From contig OY288251.1 of NCBI GenBank assembly GCA_958450325.1, forward strand, positions 11,612,001 through 11,676,000: DNA of 64,000 bases, given 5' to 3'. A model generated the notes under the pieces. The model did no database searches. It was not told where the DNA came from and was given only the letters and a program-made list of their open reading frames with translations. Below are positions 11,501 through 21,870 of this stretch, piece by piece. How positions within the stretch are numbered: the first letter of the stretch is position 1; each line of letters opens with the position of its first letter. The translations under genes and the position numbers were made by a program. This DNA comes from Agrostemma githago. Lineage: Eukaryota > Streptophyta > Magnoliopsida > Caryophyllales > Caryophyllaceae.

Positions 11501-12072
11501 GTCTTGCGTGAGCAAATTCCAGCTTCATTGTTTGTCCTGTTGTCAAGCTGTACTTCAACTTTCCAGCTGTTGAAAATCAGAATGACCACTCAATGTACTT
11601 GAGAGATAGAAATGATATTTCGTATCGAATGAAATCGATATCAATTTACAATATGGTTGCAATAGTATTACATATCATGTCGAATGCAATTGTTACTATT
11701 GTCATAGATGACGTTTTGTAAACTTATCGCGTTGAATACAATTGTAAAATTGATGACATTTAATAGTACTTATCGTGTCAAATAAATTACAACAATTGTC
11801 ACTAAATGACATTTTATTATACTTATCGTGTCGAATACAATCGCTACAATTCTTATTAGTGAAAAATCAAATTATTTATCGCATCAATAAAAATCGACAC
11901 TAAAATCGCCATTAAAGCTCTTCTTCTTTCGTGTCGATTATTTGCCACGAAAGGCAACGGCAACGCCGCCTACCTCAACGAATGCACAATCGATGGGAAA
12001 ACCTTTCGCGTCAAATAGAATCGCCACGAAATTCCAAAATAATTGCCACGAAAAGGTGATTTTGTTGTAGTG
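8589..12072. mobile_element. Non-autonomous CACTA element carrying PUX10 exons
   Basis: It begins CACTACAATAAAAT (8589) and ends with the inverted CACTACAACAAAAT (12072). Similarity between the ends continues for about 35 bp (both carry CTTTT-CG-GGC-ATTATTT). The flanks are a perfect 3-bp duplication, AGA (8586-8588 and 12073-12075), as expected for CACTA. Subterminal repeats with the core CTTATCGTGTCGAATA occur near 11722, 11768 and 11819 (about 50-bp steps), with CGCGGCGATT/CGCCACGAA variants nearer the ends. No transposase is present. The cargo is a plus-strand PUX10 fragment (about 8910-10135). 10136-11600 holds no gene I can recognise. Confidence 0.9.
8910..10135 (+). pseudogene. PUX10: PUX10-like UBX-family protein, captured fragment
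   Basis: The open frame runs from a proline-rich stretch (about 8920) into a hydrophobic segment (VLSGGLGLISGAVGLGVWVV), then a UAS/thioredoxin-like domain (YKLLFVYLHSPDHP, NENFVSWGGSI, MSNSFKASRFPFCAVV). It hits a stop TAG at 9492-9494, one codon before a splice donor (9498). After an intron (acceptor ending at 9964) exon 9965-10135 continues the protein (EGPKTP, then a basic/acidic helix EERRNNIRLREEQD). Plant PUX10 recruits the CDC48 ATPase to lipid droplets; the hydrophobic segment anchors it and the C-terminal UBX domain binds CDC48 (family knowledge). Here the N-terminal UBA domain and the UBX domain are both absent, and the stop breaks the frame, so this is cargo of the CACTA element. 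The real gene should be elsewhere. Confidence 0.85.
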
Positions 12073-12113
12073 AGACCGCTATAGACACTAGCAGCCAAAT
12101 GTGGGTGTCTACA

Positions 12114-12734
12114 GAGCCCCCACTCTGACTGAGGCTTGGACATGGCGAAAGTCAGAGTAGCTACCAGGCCAATCGAGGATTAAGACCTGGCAGACTTCCG
12201 GTCGGGTCGTTTATAGTCCATTAGACTCGCGTGAAGGGCTCGCCAGCTGTAAGATAGAAATCATACCTGAGTTGATGTTGATAGCTCCGTGGGAAGTCGG
12301 ACTTGATTTTGAAGTCCTGGGTGTACCTGTATGTAGGCATATTCCGTGCTGTTTTGGAAAAATGACGCCTCGGGCTCTAGGGAATAAAATAGCTGCGTAG
12401 TGTACGGGTTAGGTAATATTTGCATGCAACATTTATGTGAAACACCGACTCGCGTTGGGGAGTAAAAATTTTGAATTTTGAAGATTTTTGAAAATTTTGA
12501 AATGTCTGAATTCTTTAAAAAATTAGGAATGCTCGGGGTGACTTTATTCCTGTGCTAGTGTAACGAAACTAAGATTGGCCTGGACCTGTATGCTTAGGCC
12601 CACTCGGGCCAAGGAGTCATAGTAGAAATAGGAAAGCTTTGATGTTATAAATACATCATCCCCTGCTTTAGCTTTTCTGCAACTCACAAAAATATTCCTT
12701 CCTAAAAGAAACTTGTCTTTTAAGAAATCTAGCT
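12114..12734 (-). other. Tat-1 polypurine tract and 3' untranslated region
   Basis: 12114-12125 is the polypurine tract on the minus strand, the primer site for plus-strand DNA synthesis, abutting the LTR. The adjoining sequence (12126-12330) is conserved in Tat-2 at about 44620-44830. On the plus strand the stretch also serves as the upstream region of the antisense gene, with TATAAATA at 12646-12653. Confidence 0.7.
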
Positions 12735-14528
12735 ATGGGTATTGAGCGTTTAACTGCAAGGCTGCAAGCTTGGTCCCGAAATTTTAGGGACGCGGAGAAG
12801 GTAGCTTTGAACCAAACGGGTATCTCTCAGCTATTTACGATCCGTCAGATGCAAGTAGATCTTCACTTTCTTGATGCTTGTTTGTTCTATTGGGACGACA
12901 TATATCATGTTTTTGCCTTTCCCCGAGGCGAGAATTGTCCTTTACCCGAAGAGATTGCTGCTGTAGGAGGATGAAATCCTTTACTCCGTCCTGCTATCCC
13001 GTTTTCAGTTCATGACCCAAGGAGGAAGCTACGAGAACTTTTAGGACTTTCCCATATGGAGGTATCTCGTATGCTAGCCGGGAATATCGTTTCATTATTT
13101 GCTCTAGCCGACAAATTCATGAACCCGCATGACGTCCGGGTCAGGTTAATCCACAGCCGTAGGACTTTTACTTTTTGCATGCTTCACGTCTACGCTTTCG
13201 AGGGGCATATGGATTTGCTGTCGTGTATGGGTGACGTTCGACTTTTCACCATTGTTGACCTGATGGAGACGGAGCAGAGTCCGGCATGGCTGATTATGGG
13301 TGAGATCATCCAGGGTTTGGACAATCGTAAGAGGGACTCATCGATTCGCTTGGCCGGGAGCATCCGGCTGTTGCAGGTATATTGCTTCTTCAATTTTTTG
13401 GATTTTTTTTTTAATTTTTTTTTGCGATACGCTGCTACAGAGGCACTCAATCGAGTCACCCAGGCACTCGACCGAGTGCCTTCATAAAAAACCCGCTGCC
13501 TAGTTTTCGGGGTGTCACTCGATAGAGTGACTCCTAGGCACTTGATCGAGTGCCCCTAGGCGGACCTCAGAATCGTCTTGAGAGCTTATAAATTTTGTTT
13601 GTTTTTCAGCTTTGGCTATTCGAGAGGCTATCAATCATAGAGCCTCCCCTCGACCTAAGTCGATACCGGCCCAACCAAGTGATGACAAGGAGATGGGCTA
13701 TCGATTCATCTTGCCTCATCAACCGGAAGTACTAGGACGAGGAGCTGTCATTTCATCGTGGTCCATTGATCCGATGGGTGGTGCCGTGGTGGTCTATTTA
13801 TGATTGGACAGGTTTGGCCCCAAGGGATAAGGCCCGTTATCAGGTGATTTTGTCTTTTACCCAGACAGTTTACCTCTACCCCGACCGCGTACTCTGGCAG
13901 TATAGTTGGTCTCAGAGGATCCCGGAGAGCGAAGTAGTTGTGAGTGACCCTACCCAGCTGACCGATGTGATGTGCGACACTTGGATGCAGTGATGGTATA
14001 CTCGGCCTACTTGGCCCGTTCCTGAGTCTCTTCACTCGATATGGGTATCAGCCTTTTATGAAAATGGACAAAAGCAGATTCTGCAGAAACTCGAGCTGCT
14101 TTGAAGGTCGATGAAGCTTTTGACCTGCTTCGACGAGAGCAAGCTAAAGACAACCGGGACTTCTTTGATGAAGGTGAGTCTCCGACCACCCTAGTTCGCC
14201 TAATGTCAGGTCAAAATCGGAAAATCTAAGACTCAAGCTGAAGGGTCTCGTGCTAAAGGTGCTCGGGGAAAAATGACCCCCCCAGACGAATTTTGAAATG
14301 AGACTTGGACAGAAAATGGCAATTTAGGACCGACATGGTCCCCGTGACAGATTACCGGAGCATATACGGGTCCGACTTGGGCCGGTTACAATAGCAGAAG
14401 ACCCATTGTCGAAGAAACGAGTTCGAGCTAAAGAAGTTTCTCTCGTGATTCGGGAACGTTCGCCCCCGCCCCGGCGACATTGGGCTCCGCGCGACCCCAA
14501 AGACAAAGGCAAGGGCAAGATGCCCTAA
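12735..14528 (+). pseudogene. Tat-1 antisense extra gene (plant-mobile-domain/DUF7745-like), spliced
   Basis: It opens at ATG 12735 (MGIERLTARLQAW), has TATAAATA 82 bp upstream, and runs antisense to the gag-pol genes between integrase and the 3' LTR. Exon 1 continues to 13376 (LLQ), an intron spans 13377-13609 (GT..AG, T-rich before the AG), and exon 2 resumes in frame (LWLFERL) and runs towards 14528 with frame breaks. The motifs FPRGENCPLPEEIAA and LQ-LW-FERL resemble the DUF7745/plant-mobile-domain type often found as extra genes in Tat elements; function unknown. Lesions: TGA at 12972 where the Tat-2 homologue has tryptophan, a stop in exon 2 near 13729, and further shifts. The homologous start survives in Tat-2 (44183, minus), showing that the gene belongs to the family. 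Confidence 0.7.
13444..13552. promoter_or_regulatory. Palindrome module inside the antisense-gene intron
   Basis: Sites start at 13444, 13465, 13516 and 13539 (steps 21, 51, 23), each one change or less from CACTCGATCGAGTG. The geometry equals that of the LTR modules, and the spacer shares TGCCT and GGGGTGTCAC with the module at 6850-6880. Confidence 0.7.
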
Positions 14529-14930
14529 ATACTAGCCTCCTTTCTTTTTATTATTTAAATATTACTATTATTATTTGTGGCGTGCTTTTGTATCTTTTTT
14601 TTTGTGATGTAATTTGAAATTCCCGAGTTTATTGGGTTTTGATAATAAAAAGACATATTTATTAGTGAATACCGTTTCTTTCTTTTTCGTTATTGCAGTG
14701 GTTGTGCCCTTTTGAGAGGCTGCCTACGTATCCACAATTAGTGGAATCAAACCAAACATAGTCCGGGCATAGAATTTTTGCAATTTCAAAATTTACCAAG
14801 ACTATTAGTTCGAGGTGCGCGCGACAGTAGGATAAATAATCCTAACTTATTGACTTGCTTACAATTTTAAAAGTTTATTTGTAAAAAATAAATTTAATAA
14901 ACTTTTTGCAAATGACATTGAGATAAAGGG
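14529..14930. other. Convergent intergenic stretch in Tat-1
   Basis: It lies between the 3' ends of the antisense gene (plus) and integrase (minus). It is AT-rich with an AATAAA-type signal on the plus strand near 14644. No coding sequence seen. Confidence 0.5.
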
Positions 14931-16338
14931 TTAGGGGTAGTAGCGCTTCAGCTGGTCCAAGTTGGTTGGGTTGACGAATTCATTCCCGTCCAAATCTGTC
15001 AACATCACTGCTCCTCCGGATAGAACCTTCTTTACTAAATACGGTCCGGCCCAATTGGGTTTGAACTTTCCCCTTGGGTCAGCTGATAGTAAAGCTCGAA
15101 CTGATTTGAGGACCAAATCCTCCTCCTTGATATTTATGGGCCTAACTCTTTTGTTAAAGGCTCGTTGTATCCTCTTTTGATATATTTGAATGTTGTTGAG
15201 GGCTCGGGACCGCCGTTCGTCCAAAAGGACTAGCGAATCGTATCGAGCTTGGACCCAATCCGCTTCGGGCACTTGGCTTTCAAGTAAAATCCTGAGAGAC
15301 AGTACTTCCAGCTCGACTGGTTGGACTGCTTCCATCCCGTATGTCAAATAATATGGAGTCGCACCGGTTGCGGTGCGGATTGACGTTCGGTATCCCCACA
15401 GGGCAAAAGGTATTTTGTCGGGTCAATCTCGGTAATTATCGGCCATCTTTTTAAGTATGGTGACAATTGTTTTATTAGCTGTCTCTACCGCTCCATTTGT
15501 TTGGGGGCGGTAAGGCGAAGATGTATGTCTTTGGAATTTATATTTCGCTAGCAAAGTAGCGGTTTCGGCTTGGAAATGTGTCCTGTGATCACTGATGAAC
15601 TCGTGTGGGACGTCATATCGGCATATAATCTTGTTTTGGATGAACTTAGCAACGTGCTTAGCGTTCAAAATTCGATATGATTTGGCTTCAACCCGTTTGG
15701 TGAAATAATCGATTGCCACCAGAATAAAGCAGTGACCTCCCATCCTGGAAGGGTTTACTTTCCCGATTATGTCGATCCCCCATGTCGAAAATGGCCATGG
15801 TGATGTCATGGTGTATAATAGGGATGACGACATATGCTGAACGTTGGCGAAAATCTGATAGTTATGACAGTGTTTGACATATAACTGGCAGTCGGTTTCC
15901 ATACTGTTCCAGTAGTATCCGAGTCTCATGATTTTTCGGACCAACATCTAGGCATTCATATGTGGACCGCATTCACCATCATGTACTTCGGCCATAAATT
16001 TCTCGGCTTTTATTTTTTCGACACATAGGAGGAGAGCCCCCTGCGCCGTTTCTTTGTATAACTGTCCGTCGTCCGTACGGAGGAATTGGGTTGCCAGACT
16101 CCGTAGGGCTTTCTTGGCCCGGTTTTTAGTTCTCGGCGGATATTCTCCCGTTGTCATATAGGTTAGAACAACCTGATACCAAGGTTCTGGATCGGTTATC
16201 TTGATGTCTTGGATAGCGTGGATATTTACCGCCTCAGACCGTCTTTCGACACAAATCGGCATGCAGGTTAGGTGGTCTGGGATATTCAGTAAGGATGCTA
16301 ATTTAGAAAGTGCATCCGCGAACTGGTTTTCTTCCCGG
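14931..16338 (-). pseudogene. Tat-1 integrase and RNase H-integrase linker
   Basis: On the minus strand it resumes at PREENQFADALSKLASLL, runs through an H-H-C-C zinc finger whose last cysteine is tyrosine (CHNYQ, near 15868), and then the catalytic core with D (WGIDIIG), D (SDHRTHF) and E (TNGAVETANK). The C-terminal part ends DQLKRYYP at 14931, without a chromodomain. Stops are at 15948 (a glutamine codon turned TAG) and near 15421 (a tryptophan turned TGA). The protein would insert element DNA into chromosomes, but this copy cannot make it whole. The N-terminal continuation lies at 53745 and beyond. Confidence 0.85.
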
Positions 16339-16774
16339 GGTAGTGTAGACACCCACATTTTGACTGCCAGGTGTCTATAGCAGTTTCCAAAAAACACCCG
16401 ATGATGATCGGACGTAAACATGACTTAATATACTTGATTTTGGACTCGGAATCAGTAGTAATTGGCGCGAGCTTTTAGCGGAGTAAAAATCTCACTAAAC
16501 AGATCTCAAATTCATGCCCAGTGGGTCATTTCCAGTCAAATAAGACTAATTTGGGTCAAAACCGAGACTAGGGGCAAAACCGTCTTTTAGCAATCGGGTC
16601 AAACCCCGGTCAAAGACATTTCCGAGACAGAAAATCTGTCACGCAACATTCGAGAATCCAATTGGAAGTCCGATTCCTCACAAAAATCAGCCATGGAGAA
16701 GGATTAAGCAACCAAAATTCTCCCTTAAAGATAAAAATCGATCTCCAAAAGGAGACCCTTACCCGGCTCAGACC

Positions 16775-16882
16775 CACTTGATCGAGTGGACCGGCCACTC
16801 GGTCGAGTGAGCTCATAAAAAATGCCAAATCCAGCGTCAGACCGGGCACTCGATCGAGTGTTGTGCACTACTCGATCGAGTG
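16775..16882. promoter_or_regulatory. Palindrome module upstream of Tat-2 5' LTR TATA box
   Basis: 14-bp sites start at 16775, 16796, 16847 and 16869 (steps 21, 51, 22). The module ends 164 bp before TATAAATA (17047). Confidence 0.75.
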
Positions 16883-17824
16883 GCCTCCTTTTCAGCCAAA
16901 ACCAGGTGTTTCTTCCCATGCAAGCAAGTCTCTCCTATCCACAAACGGAATCCCGCTTCACCCCAACCGGTTGCTTTCTTACTTTACAATCAATCTATTT
17001 CCTATCCAAGCCGGGTATCTCCTATCCCAAGTGAGGTGTTTCATCCTATAAATACCCCATCCTCACAACACCTACAGCACACACAACATACACAATACAA
17101 TGCATTCATAGCATCCCGACATCAACCTGAATCTCTAGCAACTTTAAGCAAACTATACAAAAATATCATCCCGATTCTCCTTTAGAAAATCTATTGGATA
17201 ACCGAACCAAGCTAAGCTAAAATACAACACCTTATACTCCTCCTATATCCTCGTCACTCTTACGCAAGCGCCGTTATTACGAGTCCGTGATCGAGGTCGA
17301 AATTATCATGTAGGTTGAGGGTGTTACAAATCCCGATCTCTCTCTGTCTTCTCTTCCTTCTTCTCGTTTCCTTTCCGTCGTCAAGCGTCGTCGTTTTTTT
17401 ATGTTCATCGTTTCTAATATCGTTATTAATCTTACTACTATCGTAATTAGTAATAGAGCGTCATCCCTAGGATTCGATATCGACTCTATAATCGAATATC
17501 GGATCTAAAGGAATTAAATCAATCTCGTTCATGCTAAGATAATCATCACATAGTCTTAAAGGACATAATACGACGATTTCGACGCAGAGAGAATCTATTT
17601 CATCTAAATCAATTTTCAAACAATTCATAATCACCTTTTCTAAAAATCACTCCGAATATTCGATATTGATTCCATAATCAAGTGTCGAATATGACGAGTA
17701 TCGAAAATTTGAATCGGGTGTAAATCATATTATATTTATACGCGACCTAGAAAAATTATCGATTTTTCCAAAAAAGCAATTTTGAAATCAAAAAAACGAA
17801 ACGAGTCATAGCTCCTACAGGGGG

Positions 17825-17984
17825 CACTCGATCGAGTGGCACCCCAAATCAGAGGCAGAACACTTTTCTCGAGGACCACTCGATCGAGTGTCATACCAAA
17901 CTCGATCGAGTGGCACCTCAAAATCGAAGCAGGAGGGTTTTTCAAGAGGCACTCGACTGAGTCCCTCCATGACTCGATCGAGTG
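17825..17984. promoter_or_regulatory. Second palindrome module in Tat-2 5' LTR (five sites)
   Basis: Sites start at 17825, 17877, 17899, 17950 and 17971 (steps 52, 22, 51, 21). It lies downstream of the TATA box, so it is probably transcribed. Confidence 0.75.
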
Positions 17985-18749
17985 ACCTTTGTCACGACAA
18001 ATCTGTGAGCCTTCAACATATTTCGAGCTTCGATAAATCTTTTTAACGACTTCGGTCAACACGTGTCAAGTCTATCACGTGTCTTACTCTTTTCAAAACC
18101 ATGCATCATGTCATTTATGTCATTCTAATCTCTTTTCAAACCGTTACTAACTCGTTTGTTTCTATTTTGAAGTTTTATCTTCGTTGTTTGTTTTATTATA
18201 CTAAAACGAACCTCACATGCTAAATACAACTTCGACTTACTTCAAAGATGCATTAAACAACCTAGTTAAACATAATTCACATGTTTAGTCAAAACGCTGT
18301 TTGCATAACATTCAACCATCAAACTAACGCGCGTACACGAACAACGAACGATATCTTAGTAAAGGCCGCTAAGTGCGGGCGGGGTTGGGTGTTCTTTGTG
18401 AACTTCCCAGCACGTACCCTCACCCCTTACTCATAACCGTGGTTTTCGGATGTTCGAAACCATTGGCATACGAGAGTCATTCAATACACGATTACCGATA
18501 ATGTCGGTATCGGTATCGCAATGCAAAAGGACGAACCCCATAAACTCTGAAATCGGAAAGAGCCGTACTTTGTGCACGGCCCACTACGACATAAAGTGGG
18601 TTCGAACGGGCCCGAACTCCCACAAAGTTCGGTGGCGACTCCAACTTTGATTTAAATTTCAACTCGAGATCCATCTCACACGAGATTCATTTGCCTCCCC
18701 AAACCCGCGCGTGGCCGCGTCGGGGTGGACCTATGTCATGTCCTTAATT

Positions 18750-18767
18750 TGGCGACTCCGCTGGGGA
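18750..18767 (+). other. Primer binding site, tRNA-Arg type
   Basis: TGGCGACTCCGCTGGGGA lies three bases after the LTR and is the reverse complement of the acceptor end of a plant tRNA-Arg (ending AGCGGAGTCG plus CCA), from memory of that tRNA. It primes minus-strand DNA synthesis. Confidence 0.85.
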
Positions 18768-19826
18768 TTCTTGATGTACCACTAGTCATCGGGGTTCCTA
18801 GGGTGAGACTCGAAAAGAAATCGTTCGAATATTAATGTACGCGTTTTAGTTCGATGGTTCATGCATAACCCAAATTTTTCCCGGGCCGGTTACTTGTGAC
18901 TGACGTCCCACTATACCGCGGTGCATCCCTAAATGAGTGCACTAAAGACTTCTATGGCCGAACTCGCATGGGTCTCACGGCATGTTCTAAGTTCAATTCG
19001 GCTTAGGAAGTCCGTCCTGATTTGCGAGATAGCCGTCGTTGTTGGTATAGACCCTACTTCGACCGACCGAGACTTAGTTTAAGAGCATACATGGTGTCAT
19101 TATATTGCTTCCATGACTACGTGCTATTTGATCTACATGTCATCTTTTCAAAAACCATTATTTCAAAAAACAAAATGCATCTTTTCAAAATTATTCATTT
19201 TTGAAACCCGGAAAGCTACCGAATTTAGGACTTATGATTTTACTCAAAATAGCCTATTTCTAGCCGGTATGCTGCCCGAAATTTTCGAACCTTCAAAAAG
19301 TTGCGGCCCGATAACATTTTTTTTCGATTTTCAAAAAATCGGGCCATCCATCCGACTTTCTCGGATCTTTCTAAAAAAAAAACTCTCTTTTCAAAACTTT
19401 CCTCTTCTTGGGACTTCCCGTATTTAGTAGTGTTGGGTCTTGTCATAAGTTGTCAAAGTCTTTAGCGTCAAAACTCCGCCGATCCTATATCACGGGTTTC
19501 CTCCCTATCCCAGTCCGCCTTATTTGTCAAGGCAAGGCCCACCTACGTAGGACATACTCCTACGAAGGAAGACCCATTTACACATTCGAGTCCAAAGCCT
19601 GGGGAAAGTCTCACATGGACCTTCCTTCGAACAGGACTAGGCCCGCTCAGCCGAATCCTAAGGAAGGCCCGCCACTCACAAGTCACCCGTCTAGGTGTTT
19701 AAGTTGTTTTCTCGTCTAGTCTTTTCCTTGCTCGGGATGTACCGTTTTGATTCCAGGATCTGGGTCAGTTTCTGATTACGCGGTATTCTTACAGACAGGC
19801 CACCGGTAACCAGACATCAACACAAG
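18768..19826 (+). other. Tat-2 leader between PBS and gag
   Basis: About 1.06 kb with no convincing coding sequence; short open frames have no recognisable domain. It probably holds packaging signals, which cannot be identified by eye. Confidence 0.5.
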
Positions 19827-20291
19827 ATGCAAGAAGCTGTGGACCAGTTGACAACCTCGCTGGCTAAGATTGAGACCCAAATGACGAAAATGAGGGAAGA
19901 CCAAATAGCTCTCATTACTCCTGTAACCGCCGTAGAACAAGGAACTCCTGGAGGTGGGACCGAGACTACTGGGCCTTTAGCTGAATTAGCTGGCGCAGTC
20001 CGCAAATTGCAGGAACAGGTCCATTTATCGACCAACAACACCATCCACACGGAAAATGCCCGTGCCTATTCACTTCTGACCGACGAACTTCCCGCTAACC
20101 TCAACCTTACGGGCCTACCAATGTTCGATGGGACTGAAGACCCGGTACTCCATATCCGGGCCTTAAAAGAATTTATGGTTGTTAAGGGAGTGAAGCCAAC
20201 CATGTTCAAGCACCTGTTTGCCTCCTCCCTCGAGAAGCATCCGAAGGTCTAGTACTACAGGCTTGATTCCAAGAAATACAAAACTCGAGAT
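19827..20291 (+). pseudogene. Tat-2 gag, N-terminal part
   Basis: From ATG 19827 the frame gives a short coiled-coil-like start (LTTSLAKIETQMTKMRED), then the gag core (LPMFDGTEDPVLHIRALKEF, MFKHLFASSLE). It stops at TAG 20250-20252 where the family normally has a tryptophan before YYRL. The same stop occurs at the same place in Tat-1 (about 58320). The gag frame resumes beyond Copia-1, at 31950. Gag forms the virus-like particle in the cytoplasm. A true start further upstream cannot be excluded. Confidence 0.75.
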
Positions 20292-21477
20292 TGTTGGAGC
20301 AAGTGTCCTCCACAATAGTGCATTGATATATTAAATCTCATGGACGGAATATACTTGGGATAATTAGTACATCGATACTCCACGTCAGTTGATTAACGTA
20401 AATCGATAACGCTCAGCTGACTAGAGTTAGACGTTATTGTCGTAAGACGACGGTGATTAACTGATCCCTTTCGGTCACACCTATAGGATGAGACCCAAAT
20501 AGAAAACTAATTATTTGTATTTGATACAGTTAATCAGTTCCTTACGTATATATTTGATATATGCTTTGTAATGAGAGTTATTTATTGGAGATAGAGTTTA
20601 GAACTCAGTCTGATTAAGTTTATTAGTCTATTATACGATAATTGACTGAATAAATTTTACGTCTTATTTTAATACGATTAAATAAGACCTAATTTAGTAT
20701 TTAAACGTTAATTACTAAATTAGTTGAGATTTTGTATGCTTTTATGGGTAGTGATAATTAGCCATTAATATTTACAAGGAGTTCTAAATTTAGCTAAGTA
20801 ATTATTATTATGAGACCTATTATATATAGATATAATAGTAATGTACTACTTAAAGAGTTAAGAGTATATTATTTATTTGATGTGATCAATTATAAAAGAT
20901 AATTAATCATGTCACACATAAGCATTTGTATGACAAATGGCAAAAATAATATGGACCAATTATGCATGCAAATAAAATAATGCAATGGTCTTCCCTAATT
21001 TAGGGGTGGCCGGTTTTGGGAGTCATTTAAGGGAACATTTGTGTTCTCATTTGACATCCATTCATTCATTAGTTTTTGCATGACCTCTTCTCCAAAACTC
21101 TCTCTCATACTAATATTCATCTTTATTACTAAAGTAGTAATATTCATAATATTAGTATAGGTTCATCACTATTATTATCTAGTTAATAATAATAGTGATT
21201 ATTTGGGTTGAATCTTGGTGCAACTAGAAGGAGATCTTCTACTTTGGAGATTCAAGTTTTGGAGGATCATCCATACTAATATAAGCTCAAGAACAATAAG
21301 AAAAGGAGTTTTCTTATTGTGCCCATTATTTCCTCTTTGTTTATGTAAGGAAATCTCTTCTTGTATCTAGTTTTTGTCATTTGATGTCATGCATGTAACT
21401 AGATCTTTATATACTAAATTAACAAGTAATTTAGTAACTAATTAGAGGAGTCTAATTAGAGGGTTATGAACCTTTCA
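20292..21477 (+). repeat. Copia-1 5' LTR
   Basis: TGTTGGAGCAAGTG...ACCTTTCA, 1186 bp, the same length as the 3' copy. By eye the two differ at roughly a dozen positions (about 1%), which points to a recent insertion. Confidence 0.92.
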
Positions 21478-21479
21478 AT

Positions 21480-21491
21480 TGGTATCAGAGC
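21480..21491 (+). other. Copia-1 primer binding site (initiator tRNA-Met)
   Basis: TGGTATCAGAGC, two bases after the LTR, is the classical complement of the plant initiator tRNA-Met 3' end used by Ty1-copia elements. Confidence 0.92.
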
Positions 21492-21796
21492 TTTGTTGTT
21501 GCATGCATGTCGATTTTTGACATTTTTTTCGGGTTATATGATAACTTTGTAAAAACCGAAATTTTTGTGTAAAAATTTGCTTCACACGAAATTTTTGGGT
21601 ACATGCATACCTAATGACCTCAAAAAGGTTGTGGTCGAGTTTGGTAATTTTTGGAATTAATTTGCTAATTTATAATCATTTATGCCTTAAAAACCGAGTT
21701 TTTATGCCTATCTATAAATAAAGTTAAAAGGTTTCTTGAGGCATTTAATTTTTTGCCACGTGGCGGGCATTAAATGCTTAAGCCATTTTTTTTTTA

Positions 21797-21852
<56 letters not shown>

Positions 21853-21870
21853 CATCATCATCATCATCAT
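21797..21870. repeat. ATT/ATC microsatellite
   Basis: A run of ATT triplets passing into ATC triplets in the Copia-1 leader, ending where the Helitron-like insert may begin. Confidence 0.9.

Larger units (their letters stand above)
6009..12113 (-). repeat. 3' LTR of Tat-1 (split by a CACTA element)
   Basis: Read on the minus strand it starts at 12113 with TGTAGACACCC and ends at 6009 with GTCATGTCCACA, the same ends as the Tat-2 LTRs. After removing 8589-12072 and one TSD copy the LTR is 2618 bp. The polypurine tract lies just outside (12114-12125, read GAGTGGGGGCTC on the minus strand), so this is the 3' LTR. A TATA box (TATAAATA on minus) is at 8135-8128. Two palindrome modules lie within. 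No PBS follows on the left, so 6008 and below is flank. The short open frames here follow no conserved protein. Confidence 0.85.
16344..18746 (+). repeat. 5' LTR of Tat-2 (2403 bp)
   Basis: It starts TGTAGACACCC and ends GTCATGTCCTTA, where the 3' copy ends GTCATGTCCACA. TATAAATA at 17047-17054 marks the promoter. One palindrome module lies upstream of it (16775-16882) and another downstream (17825-17984). Compared with the 3' LTR it keeps 504 bp (17232-17735) that are deleted there. The last 400 bp are the best conserved part across all Tat LTRs in the window. Confidence 0.9.

Noticed and set aside
6009..12113. Tat-1 LTR as a solo LTR
   Set aside because: A polypurine tract and matching internal region follow at 12114 and beyond, so it is the 3' LTR of a nested element.
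16822..17185. Open frames in the Tat-2 LTR (and equivalents at 45362-45684) as genes
   Set aside because: They run through palindromes and the TATA region, are shared only because both are LTRs, and have no conserved domain.
16775..17984. Regular palindromes looking like a CRISPR-type or satellite array
   Set aside because: Units are paired, only 14 bp, with non-unique short spacers inside plant LTRs; there is no leader or cas gene. Treated as LTR cis-motifs.
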